A DNA stretch of 64,000 nucleotides from Xylogone sp. PMI_703 (lineage: Eukaryota; Ascomycota; Leotiomycetes). The notes beneath the pieces were generated by a model. It searched no databases and had not been told where the DNA came from. It saw only the letters and a list, made by a program, of their open reading frames with translations. Location: the NCBI GenBank assembly GCA_021399445.1, contig JAJTUQ010000004.1, positions 5,890,001 through 5,954,000 on the forward strand, written 5' to 3'. The position numbers were made by a program, and so were the translations under genes. This document shows positions 12,844 through 23,886 of this stretch, in pieces (the first letter of the stretch is position 1; every line of letters begins with the position of its first letter).

Positions 12844-13200
12844 TTGGCAATTCGTCTCACACCTCTCTCATTGCGAATCCTCGTTCCACGAATACAGCAT
12901 TATTCCCGCAGATTCTGCACCGACTGTGATGCCGGTAAGGAGGAGTCAGGAAATTGTTGCATCGGGACCAAGAAACCATTGTGTGACACTTGCCACGCGC
13001 ATTGTGAGATGTTCGGCGACACAGAGCAAATGAGGATGAGATACCGTAAATTGAGACTCGAGAAATTCTCAGGGGGACCGGATGTCTGCAGCAATGAAGT
13101 AAGGAGACAAGGTAGGAGGCAGGAGGCAGAAGTGCACATGCATGGCCTATACACAACTTCTGTAATAGTAAAATCATGTTTCACGGCCGGAAAATGCTAA
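12844..13200 (+). other. Cys-rich open frame, possible exon of an unknown small protein
   Basis: An open frame without a clear ATG. Residues about 24-58 hold closely spaced cysteines (CTDC..CC..CDTCHAHC), preceded by a plausible 3' splice site (ttcccgcag at 12904-12912). The second half is Arg/Glu-rich and unremarkable. It could be an exon or relic of a small Cys-rich protein, or chance. I see no signal peptide exon upstream, and I do not recognise the family. Confidence 0.18.
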
Positions 13201-14926
13201 TTCGACATCAATTGGCCTGGATAAGTCGACAAATGTAGAATACTTCGAGCAGAAGCAGTACCATGAGAGGTAATTGGGAGTTCTCACCGTCACCACTCAG
13301 CGGCCGATGGTAGCCGTAATCAATGATTGAAGAGATAGAACAGACCTCAATTCATCCCTCCAATGAGGGAGACCCGACTGAAAGTGAAATTTCAACATTC
13401 CAGTCTGGAACCATCTCCAGAGGGGCACCGTGCTCACAGCTTGATGCCTGGAGCTATTGCTTCCCAAATATTTTGACTGATCCGTTTCGCCACCTCGTGC
13501 TTCTCCATGGCAGCTGTGACAGTAGACCGATCGACTACTCCGTAGGGACTCCAGTACCGGGACAAAGAGGGCCCAGACACGAGACTGGAAGGTTTTTGGC
13601 TCGTTCGTTCAACGCTATGTGGAGAGAGTTTCGGAAGATTTTTGAATTCGCACGTGGTTCGTCTTATATTTTTGTTCCTGGGTCACTGAAACTGGTTTGT
13701 TTAGGTGAGGGCTCGGGTGGGTACCGGTGCTTCTATTGCTCATTCCCCCCACTTCGACATCCCCACGGGTTCATGTCTCCTTTCTCTTCCTTGCGATCTT
13801 GAGTTCTTTGCCTCTCTGGAGAGAAGGAGAAGGGAAGATGGAGAACGATGGAGAGTTCGGAGATTGCGGAGTGGAGTCTAGATGGATAGAGGTTTGGAGG
13901 AACACACTAAACTGGGGAGAAGAAATCTCTGCCATGTGCTGCTCCAGGATGTCTGATCCAAAGAGGATTCTAGGCAGTGCAAATGTTTCTGGTTAACGTC
14001 ATCGTTTTCGCTGTAAGTTTCGTATTGTTGCAAATGCGTAATGTAAAGGATGAAAAGATCTGGTGTTTGTTTTCTCCGTTTGTTGGTGGCTTGGTAACTA
14101 AGGAACGAGACCTGTGTGAGAAGTACCGAGGTACTGTATCGTGGCAGTATTGAATCTCAGCTGTACACCGCAAGATATTTCGTAGCAACAATCTCATGCT
14201 CACCGTCTTGTAGGAGATACAACAGTACAGGCACAGCAAGCTACAGTACAGTCTTACATAAGGCCGCGCTATTAGGCCGAGGCAGATACACACCGCATCG
14301 AGAGCACGATAGCCATCAATGCACTGATAACTCTCGTAATAAGCTTGCCTTGCTGTGTGGTGATCTACCGCACTGTATTTGCTGGTATTGTACTGTATTT
14401 ACGCATTCTACCATAATGCAGTCGGTACCTACAGTACAATAATACTGTGGTAGATACCATATGGCACTAGGGTACTGTACTTACACTTCCCGACCGTTCG
14501 GATAGATGCAGCTTGCATCTGCATCAGGACTGCATGGGTCTTGCATCCACCCGACACGAGAAGGCGAAAACAAATCCTTCGAAAGGGCCCTCCCCCGTGG
14601 GCTGGCACGGCTGGATCCCTGAGATCTCCATCCTGGCGATATGATTGCTCGACCATGCCGCATCGCGTGGGACATGGAGGAAATCTCTTTCTCAACGGAG
14701 CCTCCTCGGTCGATCCACCGGGATGGTTGGTGGCTTGCCAGGGGTTGGGGCGTGCGGGAACCCTGCTTCTCGGCGCTTCTGGGGGCCCTCGGCTGTGGGA
14801 TCCGCTGTGGGCTGTCAGCCAGCAGGTACTTGGTACTTTGGTCCCGAAGTAATGCCCTGCCGAGCCTGCATACTGTCTCGAGATTGGTACTGAGGTTCAG
14901 GGCTCACGGGCTGTACCGTACACACG

Positions 14927-14950
14927 CAATACTGTGTACACACAGTATTG
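14927..14950. repeat. Near-perfect 24-bp palindrome
   Basis: Arms CAATACTGTGT and ACACAGTATTG are exact 11-bp inverted copies separated by two bases (AC). It sits among many other GTAC-containing motifs and could form a cruciform or bind a dimeric protein. Function unknown. Confidence 0.75.
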
Positions 14951-15917
14951 TACACCCCAATTGGGGATCTACCGCGAGACAACCGATCCTCCTTTGCTGT
15001 AAACGCCGTCCCAGGATCGAGCATAGGGCCGAACGGGGCCAAGAGACACGGTTGAAGCTTGATACCAAAGCCTTCTGGTTGGTCATCCCTTTTGCGGCGA
15101 GTATTACTGTATCGCATTATCGACGGTCTAGTGATGGGAAGGGTTGTTGCCATGCCGGATGGCTGCTTCGCCGTCCCGCCGTCCCAGTCCTATCACAGGT
15201 TCGTCTCTGCTGACTTTACTTGCCTGCTTGTACGGATGTAATTACCGTAAGACCCTTAATTCCCACTCAGGCCGAATCATTTATCGATTTCCTGCTCTGT
15301 TCCCCATTTCTGCGTGTTTTGCCTTCTATTGCCCCTCTCTGCCCTTGAGTAAGCAATGTCTCGAAGACATGTGATCCATTTCGCTCTCCTGTTGACGAGT
15401 TCTGAGCTGAAAGAAGATTCCTATCACATGAACACGAGCGGGTACAGTTGTGCTGGGGCTTGAGTACGTACTCCAAGACCCCAAGGTTGACTTCGGCCGA
15501 ACCCGACGGGTCACGTACAGCCGCCACGAGGCGCCCAGCAATGAGGCACAACGCCAGGGCACAGAGGGCTCAACAGGGCATACCAGACGGGATCGTGGCC
15601 TCAAGAGGCGCTGCCAGAACGAGAATACCAAGCAAAGTCAAGCTTGCGCCACGCGTCAGCCAAGTCCGCGCATCTCAACGTCGGGAACAGCTGCTTTGCA
15701 ACGTCGATGCTGCTGTTTGCAGAACGAGAAAGCGTCTCATTCGCGAAGACTCATTGGAGAGAGATGGAGATATCAGATGGATCACGTGGTTCTAGCGTCT
15801 CTGTTTTCTATGGATCGTGCAAAATCCAACTAGAAGGGTCAAGCATCACCGATACGGTATTCGGATGGCCTGTACCACAGCGTTGACCCGGGCCTTTTGC
15901 GTCTGAGCGAGTACCGT

Positions 15918-15972
15918 ATGGTACGGTGCCACAGCACGGGTGGAATAAGGACCCGTGCTGTAAGGTTACCAT
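15918..15972. repeat. 55-bp imperfect hairpin
   Basis: Inner arms ACAGCACGGGT and ACCCGTGCTGT are perfect 11-bp inverted copies around a 9-base loop. Outer arms ATGGTA and TACCAT extend the stem past a short unpaired stretch. No flanking target duplication is evident. It may be a hairpin repeat or the relic of a small element; no transcription evidence can be read from sequence. Confidence 0.7.
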
Positions 15973-17500
15973 ATTGCGTCAATCAGATGAAGAGAATCTT
16001 GGATAAGGGTCTGCGTGATGTATATTCGCAATAATTATTGCATGTACGCACGATGCGCAATTGCGGCAAAGGATGCCAAGATGCAGCTATCATATTGTGT
16101 CTGCGGCCACGAAGGCAGGACATCCCACATGCAACGCTGTACCACCCCATGGGTAACTGATCTAGGTGACCCCATGTTGGCTGCCCAGGTCGATACTGGA
16201 ATGACTGTGTACGCTCGAAGTACGGTACCATCAAAGTACTACCTGGAGAATAATGTGTGCCATATGCGGGCGGGACATCGCTAAAGCCTCTGCCCTCGTA
16301 CTGCTGTCTTTTCTTGTCTCGGGGGATAAACGGTCTGCCCTCGGTGGCTCTGGGGGAGGCACGAGTCTGCACCCGTGCCAACGCTGTTAGGCCCGATGCA
16401 CTCATGGTGGTTCAGGCCGCTGTGCCCCCCGTGTGCTGCTGAGGCTCTCGCGAAGAAATCATCGCCATTCGTCAACCATGAGCAATAATCGAGGAATGGC
16501 GATAGCGCGGCCAAACAACCAAACAATCAAACAATCTCCTGGATGCATCGAAGTGCCGCCGCTGCAAATAACCCCATCCACGGCTGCATTTCCGGAGCTT
16601 ACAGCATATGCAACATGCCCGGTATTAGAAGATGAAGGGGAGGTGCGCGATGCGGTGCAGCGGATGCTGGTGTCCCGCGGTGGGATGGGCTTGGCAACCA
16701 GGCCCAAGGAGAGTTGAAGGCGCGAAGATTCCCAGCAGACGGGATGGAAAGATCTAAAGCCCTTCGGCCGCTTTTCCTGAAGACGAAATAATCGGCGCGA
16801 TGGGCGTGGTTGAGAGACATGGTTGAGGGGGTTTGGTCTACAAAGTAGCCTGGCCGGTGCCAGAACCACGAGTAACGTATCTCTGGTACGGATGCAGTAG
16901 GCCGATCTAATCTTCGACCTTGATTTCTAGATGGAACAACTCGCTTCTTCTCTGGCTAGAGATGATGCTATTTTGAGATGTTGTTTACATACACAGTACT
17001 GGTACTGTACTGTGCCTGCCCAGGCTGAACGATATGCGACAATACGTGTAAAGGGAGGAAAGAATAATAATAGACTCTACTGTCCACGCTTACACAGATA
17101 CGCTGTCAACTACTGTACAGGAGATATCGAATACACATTTAACACGGATTCACACGGCGGGACCTGGCAACCCAGCGAGTACAAACTGCAAGAGAACTCG
17201 TACAGTATCTACACCAGATGCCAAATTGTGATATGTGACAAGTCTCGTATCTACTTCGCATCTACTAAGTATTTGCGACTCAATCTGAGAATAATGCGAT
17301 ATAATGATGAGGCCTCTGGAAAACGAATTGGAGGAGCGCGAGTGGGCGTGAGAGTGCCACCGAACAACCGCCCAAAATAATAGGGCCGAGCAGATGGGCA
17401 CAATGGGGATACGCATTCTCCATTCTCCTCTCTCCATCGAAGGGGTTAGGCGAGGCACGCAAAATCCAGGTTAGTGGATGCCCATCGCTGGCACAGATAT

Positions 17501-19175
17501 CGGCCTAACGATATTTATGGCAGGTTCTCCAGTGCTCCACGTTTCTTCTTTTTTTTCTCGTGGAGACGTTTGGAGCCCCGGGGAGGGGATCAGGGAACCC
17601 TGACAGCTCATATCCGGAGGGTGAGCGAGTGCCTGGGGGAGTAACTCGTAACCAGTCCCGCTGGTCCTCCCCTGGCAGTCTATCTACGACCTAGTGGACT
17701 GGACTGAAAAGCTTTTTATTGATTCTTGCAGCCGCGGAAGACAGGAACAACTACTAATTACTCCTGGCTGCATGCAAATTCGCCGCAAAACAATGATGGG
17801 ATTCTAGACGGAAGCAATCTTGCGCAACATTGCAATTAGGTCGCCCCGTTATTCCTTGCTTGCTTTCCCCGAGAGCATGTAGCCAAACCCACGCATCCAA
17901 CAGCCGCTGCTTACAGTGGTGCATCTCGAAATGAGCAGATGCCCTGCTCCAAAATAACCTACGGTGATTTGGTATTAGTTATCCTTACAACTGGTCTCTG
18001 CCCAGCTCTTTGCAGTACAGTACTCCGTACAATATCGTCCTTTCGTCATCGTAGTAAGCACTGCGGGTCCGGACTATCAAACCATCCTGCCCGTGATCAA
18101 GACGATGGCTTGCGGAAGTGTCTAGCTCTCCAGCTCGCTGGATCCCTTATCCACAATGTCATAGTGTCATACGGTAGCAGAATCGAAGAGAGAAAAGCCA
18201 CACGCTGGGCTGGTGAAGCAGGTGACGGAACTCCTTGCGACTCAATTGGGAACGCGTTGCCCGTGTAGCCTCAGCTCCGATGGTGTCGCCGTGGTTATCC
18301 AGCAGGCTTGTCATCACCGTCGTCCTGTGTACGAGGTACGTACCACGGTACAACGCGGAGGTACCTTTTCCCCCATACCAGTTAGTGACAGCCCCGTGGA
18401 GGCCGCCACCGACAATCTGGCGGTCCCCATGGTCCCTCCGCCCGCGCTTAAGATCCCCCTTGTAAAAAGGCCCGATTACCTTTTCTTCTGAGCTCTGTTC
18501 CCCATGGGACTGGGAAGAGGTAAGAGCGAGCAAGGGGCACACCCGAAAAGGGCAAGGGGGCTGCCATGGGGGCAGCCACACGCATGTGCGACCAGGATGG
18601 CCCCTAGCGCAGGTGTCCATTATTTCGCCGGCGCCAGCAATAAGCTTCGCCTAGCGGTCCGCGCTAAAGCCACCGCCGAACCCTGGCGTTTTTTGGCGTT
18701 CGAGGTCGTTCTTCGCCTCCCGTGACTTGCCCCCTTCCACTGGCCTCGGCCATTCACGCGTCTCGTACCGTATCGCATCAAGAATATCGTTTTCCCTTCG
18801 TACGTGTGCGCATCTCTTGGTGGGATCCAAGCGATCCCCTGCTCCGGCGATGGGTGGGTCCGTATCGAATCGGGGCGTGCGTCTCTGCTCCAGACCCCAT
18901 GGAGAGAGAAAGTGAGATGCTACTCTGCTAGCTCGCGTCGCCCATGGGAAACCTTGCCCAGCTGCTTCACCTTCTCTCTGCCTCTCTACCCCCTTCATGC
19001 AGATACATAAAGGCGCTCGACTGCCCCCTCGGTGAACTCTTCTTCTCCTTCTCTCTCTATCTGCTCCCTTCAATCCTCCTCGCAGCCAAGGACAAGCAGC
19101 AGCGGCGGCAGTTCCTCCTTTCCCAAGATCAATTCACTTTGATATCTAGCTGCACAACAGCAACCAACCTTCAAG
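17501..19175 (+). promoter_or_regulatory. Long upstream region and pyrimidine-rich core promoter of the hexose transporter
   Basis: About 1.7 kb without a supported gene precedes the transporter ATG. The last 150 bases are typical of highly expressed filamentous-fungal genes: a TATA-like TACATAAAG near 19,006-19,014, then a CT-rich tract (about 19,030-19,080), then a CA-rich leader up to the ATG. Several SYGGRG (CreA-type) matches such as CTGGGG near 17.63 kb occur, but that motif is too short to prove carbon repression. Confidence 0.55.
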
Positions 19176-20892
19176 ATGCCTGGTGGTGCAGTTGTTGATT
19201 TGGTCGCTACGACTGATGTCGAGCGCATCGAAGCTCCCGTCACCTTCAAGGCGTACATGATGTGCGCCTTCGCCGCCTTTGGTGGTATCTTCTTCGGTTT
19301 CGACTCCGGATACATCAACGGTGTGTTGGGCATGAACGAGTTCATCCACCTCATCCAAGGTCTCCCAATTCCCGGCCCCGGTGCTTCCCAAGCCCAGATC
19401 GATGCTTTCGTCCTCCCCGACTGGAAGAAGTCTCTCATCACCTCCATCCTCTCAGCCGGTACCTTCTTTGGTGCTCTGATCGCTGGTGATTTATCCGACT
19501 GGATTGGTCGTCGAACCACCATCATTTTCGGTTGCGGTATCTTCCTCATCGGTACCATCCTCCAGACTGCCGTCAATGGCTTGGGCCTCATCGTCGCCGG
19601 TCGTCTCGTTGCCGGTTTCGGTGTTGGTTTCGTCTCGGCCATCATTATCCTCTACATGTCTGAGATCTGCCCTCGCAAGGTCCGTGGTGCTCTCGTCTCG
19701 GGCTACCAGTTCTGCATCACCATCGGTCTTCTGCTCGCCTCCTGCGTCGACTATGCTACCGAGAAGCGCACCGACACTGGCGCCTACCGTATCCCAATTG
19801 CCCTCCAGATGGCTTGGGCCTTGATCCTCGCTGGTGGTCTCTTCCTGCTCCCAGAATCCCCACGTTACTTCGTCAAGAAGGGCAACCTCGAGCAGGCTAC
19901 CATCGTCTTGGCCAGACTCCGTGGCCAGCCTGCAAGCTCCGAATACGTCCAGCAAGAACTCGCTGAGATCGTTGCCAACAACGAGTACGAGATGTCGGTC
20001 ATCCCACAAAATGGCTACTGGAGCTCTTGGTTCAACTGCTTCAAAGGTGGTCTCTTCAACCCCAGCTCCAACCTCCGCCGAACCATTCTGGGTACCTCCC
20101 TCCAGATGATGCAGCAACTTACTGGTATCAACTTCATCTTCTACTTCGGTACCACTTTCTTCCAGCAACTCGGCACCATCAAGAACCCCTTCTTGATGTC
20201 TCTCATCACCACTCTCGTCAACGTCTGCTCCACCCCAATCTCCTTCTACATCATTGAGAAGTTTGGTCGTCGTCCAATCATGATCTACGGTGCTCTTGGC
20301 ATGTTCATCTGTGAGTTCATCGTCGGTATCATTGGTGTCACCGCTGGCCGTGAGTCCGAGCACAACAACTCTGCTGTCTCTGCTATGATTGCCCTCATCT
20401 GTATCTACATCTTTTTCTTTGCCACTACATGGGGTCCAGGTAAGCAATTCTCCCTATGTTTCTCAAGCCATTTCTCGTACTCGAATACTGACAATTGATA
20501 TAGCCGCCTGGGTGCTCATCGGTGAGATCTTCCCTCTCCCAATCCGTTCTCGTGGTGTTGCTCTCTCCACTGCTTCCAACTGGCTCTGGAATTGCATTAT
20601 CGCTGTCATCACTCCATACATGGTCGGTACTAAGAAGCACGATGCCAACCTCGGCTCCAGAATCTTCTTCATTTGGGGTTCCCTCTGCACCGTCTGCTTC
20701 GTCTATGCCTACCTCCTTGTCCCAGAGACCAAGGGTCTTTCCCTCGAACAGGTCGACCGCATGCTTGAGGAGACTAGCCCAAGAACTAGCGGCAAGTGGG
20801 TGCCACACAGCACCTTCGCTGCCGACATGGGTATGGCTGAGAAGGATATTGGCACCGTCGAGCACGTTATCGACACCAAGACTAATGCATAG
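19176..20892 (+). CDS. MFS hexose transporter (HGT-1-like high-affinity glucose type)
   Basis: Exons 19176..20439 and 20504..20892 (intron gtaagc..tag, phase 1); 550 aa. A plasma-membrane sugar/proton symporter of the sugar-porter family with about 12 membrane segments. Motifs: FFGFDSGYINGVLGM in TM1; D-WIGRRT after TM2; the PESPRYF loop start near residue 226; QQLTGINFIFYFGTTFF in TM7; GRRPI; WGPAAWVLIGEIFPL in TM10 across the intron; and PETKGLSLEQVD near 495. The N-terminus MPGGAVVDL..VERIEAPVTFKAYMMCAFAAFGGIFFG closely resembles Neurospora-type HGT-1 transporters (from memory, unchecked). Codons are strongly C-ending (CTC, GTC, ATC, AAG), unlike neighbours, suggesting high expression. Substrate range is inferred. 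It stands alone beside long gene-poor flanks. Confidence 0.93.
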
Positions 20893-22299
20893 ACGTCTTG
20901 ATATATTTTGTCGTTTTCATTTGCCGGTGTGAGGGTATTTGCGAGCCAGGTGTTTTGCAGGATAACCCGACATCCACCGTGCTTCCCGAACAATACTTAT
21001 TATAATTCGAGGAAAATTTCCAGCATTCTCTTTTAGTATCGCCTGTCAAACCCCCTATGAGATATATACCTAGGGAAGGCATGTTTAATGATGGACGGAA
21101 AGGGGTGGCATTTGCACATATGACACACGTTGGTTTCTAGGATTCCTCAGGTTTCCTGGTCCTTGTGGACTATCATGTTTTGGGCGGGGATATATCTAAG
21201 CTTGGGAGGTGGTGGTCAATTGTTTTTTGGGACGATGTCTTGATGAGTCTTATGAGATTTCATGTGGTTCTGTGCAATGCGGGTGAGGGATGAATGAAAT
21301 AAGTATATAAATACATAAACAAGAGAATTGAAAGACTTTTCAATCTGAAATATTTCCACGGATTTTTCGGATGTTTCTAAAATGTTTTCTGTGAGTGGTG
21401 GTTCGCCGTGCTTATACTCACTGGAGTTGATTACTCCGGCGAATTCCGGCATATTATGAGATCAGGTGATGGTGAGACGTCCTGGTTATTGGTCTGCAAT
21501 AATTGTGATCATGCGACTAAGTGTCCTACTAAACTGTGAGTAAATCCGGATAGCCTTTCTCTGTAGATGTAATTTATCCACTTTTAAAAGTGCTTTAGCT
21601 ATTCCTGTTGAGAGCAGTCCTTCATAATTTAGGTATGTGCTCATCGCTCATACTGAATAATAGCCAATTATTTGTCATCTAGAGTTCAAAGAGAACTTAC
21701 ACATTGAATAACCATTATCTTTATTAAATTAATATCGAAAGTCTGCCATAACATTCGGCTTTTCATATTAACTATGTATCTGGGGTGGTTAGGTTGTCAT
21801 AGTTGGATTTATTGCGGTTATATACTCGTTAGAAGAATAGAGTGTAATTTGAAATATAAGTTTCTACGCCCCGTTCAAATTTTCATGTAAATCGACTGAG
21901 AAAAAAATGAACATAAGTACTTTTAATTGGTTTTACATTTATGATTACTAGAAAGTTAGTATCATAGTTTTTTCATTGTGAATATTGGGGTGTTGAGGCA
22001 ACCGATCATTTTACTGATCTTATTAGATCAGTGTAACGTTCCTACTAGGATTTGGGGTTATCTATCACTCAAATGATAGATGAAGGTAAAGGGCAAGAGA
22101 ATAACTTCACAAAGGCTTAGGATAGTTACTATGAAATGCAGGTATGCTGTAAATCAATTGAGTTGAGCACGAAGCTCCTATCTACTGTGAATTTATCTAC
22201 TTATATAGAGAGTGGATTTCCTTTGAGTCCCATTGATCCCATCGATCCTCCTGAGGATTCATGGGATCCATGGGATCCGCTTATCTAATCCAGGTGCTC
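20893..22299. other. 3' flank of the transporter passing into AT-rich DNA
   Basis: The first few hundred bases are probably 3' UTR. After about 21.45 kb the sequence becomes AT-rich with no sustained frame, resembling decayed repeat DNA. A run of GATCC-containing words (ATGGGATCC twice) lies near 22.25-22.28 kb. No transposase or reverse-transcriptase motif can be read. Confidence 0.5.
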
Positions 22300-22525
22300 G
22301 CTTGACTGCTAGTACTAGCTTTTTACACGTACAAGTAAATAGCTAGCACAAGCGGAAAGGTAGTACTATTTCTCCGATAGTACTACCACCTAGCTAGTAC
22401 AACCAAAGGGTTAGTACTATATCTTCAGTAGTACTATTCCCTAGCTTGTACAACTCTTTCTATAGTACTAGTGTTGAACTTGTACTATCCTTTCGCTAGC
22501 ACTAGTAATGCGATAGTACTAGTGA
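22300..22525. repeat. Cluster of TAGTACTA-type palindromic words
   Basis: In about 225 bp the core AGTACTA or its near forms (TAGTAC, CTAGTACTAG, CTTGTACAA) recur roughly ten times at irregular 15-30 bp spacing. Examples are a 12-bp palindrome GCTAGTACTAGC (22308-22319) and a hairpin with arms GGTAGTACTA / TAGTACTACC. Because the unit is self-complementary, the cluster could form multiple hairpins or array binding sites. It reads as part of a repeat element, not coding DNA. Confidence 0.75.
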
Positions 22526-22536
22526 TACTATAACCA

Positions 22537-22638
22537 GGTCCCTGATAGCCGTCTTAACTTATACTTATTTAACTAAGGCGACGGCTATAGAGACCATATA
22601 ATCAGGTCGCTTGTCACAACCCTGCGGGGTCGTGACAA
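22537..22638. repeat. Two adjacent inverted repeats (possible repeat-element end)
   Basis: First, GGTCCCTGATAGCCGTC pairs with GACGGCTATAGAGACC (22537-22595), an imperfect stem with an AT-rich loop. Second, TTGTCACAACCC pairs with GGGTCGTGACAA (22611-22638) with one mismatch. TGTCAC..GTGACA ends resemble boundary sequences of some fungal LTR elements, but I see no second copy, primer-binding site or coding part here, so the identity is open. Confidence 0.6.
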
Positions 22639-23886
22639 TCAGGAAGACCAGGCCACATAGATATAGTGCCGAATAGCAGTAGAGAATTTGAAATAAGTAT
22701 GTTCGGCAAGAACTACCGGGTAGGAGTTGACAGTGATTCAGCCCCTAGAAGAATCTTTTATGGTATTACTGCTTGGAAAGATCCCATGTTTGGTCAAAGT
22801 GTCAACGTAGAACTCTACTCTCCAATGTAGTAAAGCTAATAATACCTAATATAATGTTTCTAGAGAATATTATGTTAGAAAAATTTTAATTCTTTTACAT
22901 TTAAATCATTAATCATTATCTGTTTCTCTTTGGCTTTACTCTTGAAATTATTGTCTAGAGCGAGGAGCAAAAGGCCGTCAAATCGACCTCTAAAGCTTCA
23001 GGGAATAAGCCCTAAAATCCATTGACTATACGCTAAAAACACCATAATTGGTCCTAACAAATAATAACTAAATTCCCTATAACTAAGTCGGTTTAGACTT
23101 ACCCTGCCCTATAGTAATCTATCAAGCCAGCGATATTCAAGCATCATAGTCACCATAGAGCTCTATAACCACCAACACGACGTAAGGAGGGATCTATATA
23201 TTTTATCACCGCCTATAAAATACCTTTAGAAACCTCCATACTTCTAATAAATAAATAAATTTCTAACGCGAAGCACTACATAAACCTTAGGTTTATGGTT
23301 TTATCGGTCCTTTTCATACAATTTGGATTCCAGCTATCAAGTTTATATCCTCGGCTTATCTCGGAAGAGGCTTCGGCGGTATAACAGGTGTAAGATCATG
23401 AAGAAAGCAGCAAGCTGGCCTTGATCTTCGATAGGTTAAGTCAGCATGTTGGACAGGGTAAAGGGGCCTTTATACTGTCCTTTGCAAGTTTGACCACCTT
23501 AGGAGAGATGTCAAAGCCCATAACTTCGAGACCAGCTTTACATTGCATATTCGAGACTCGTATGCCAATCCCGCACTTTATCTTGGTACTGTGTAACGAA
23601 ACTAGCTGGCTGCACTCTTAATATGCTGTGTAATAGAGTATTAGTCTAACTCATAAACTAAGCTATATTATTGGCTCGTCGTATTCTTATCGTAAGGGGA
23701 CTTTTCTCCATGAAATGATATTTCTTTTAGAGATTCTTGTATGTAGCTAATCACCATCCCTTTTACTATTCATATCAAACTAGTTCAATAACACCCTGAA
23801 TCTAACCAAAAAATTGTGGATATTCTAAATTTTATTGCAAATGTGGGAAGTGTTCTAGTATCATTATTCACTTAAAATAAACTCTT
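22639..23886. other. AT-rich gene-free stretch
   Basis: Low-complexity AT-rich sequence with no sustained open frame or splice-linked exons. It probably contains decayed repeat DNA plus the 3' UTR of the permease at its right edge. Confidence 0.45.

Larger units (their letters stand above)
13201..17500. other. Gene-poor region rich in GTAC palindromes
   Basis: Overlapping short frames occur on both strands, but none shows a domain, a consistent splice structure or fungal codon bias. The striking content is many short GTAC-centred motifs (TACTGTAC, GTACGGTACC, TACAGTAC, ACTCCGTA) and several hairpins, two of which are listed separately. I see no gene here that I can support. Confidence 0.5.

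Noticed and set aside
14641..15213. A 190-codon plus-strand frame in the gene-poor region
   Set aside because: Composition is Arg/Cys/Trp-heavy without structure, other frames overlap it equally well, and no splice partners or motifs occur.
15648..15655. Additional ACGCGT boxes (also near 18.76, 27.84 and 48.10 kb) as regulatory sites
   Set aside because: A six-base motif is expected about fifteen times in a window this long, and these are not near a relevant gene start.
19491..20447. A 318-codon minus-strand frame opposite the hexose transporter
   Set aside because: It is a shadow produced by the transporter's biased codon use: highly acidic and Gly/Thr-rich composition, no domain, and the sense frame is an unmistakable MFS protein.
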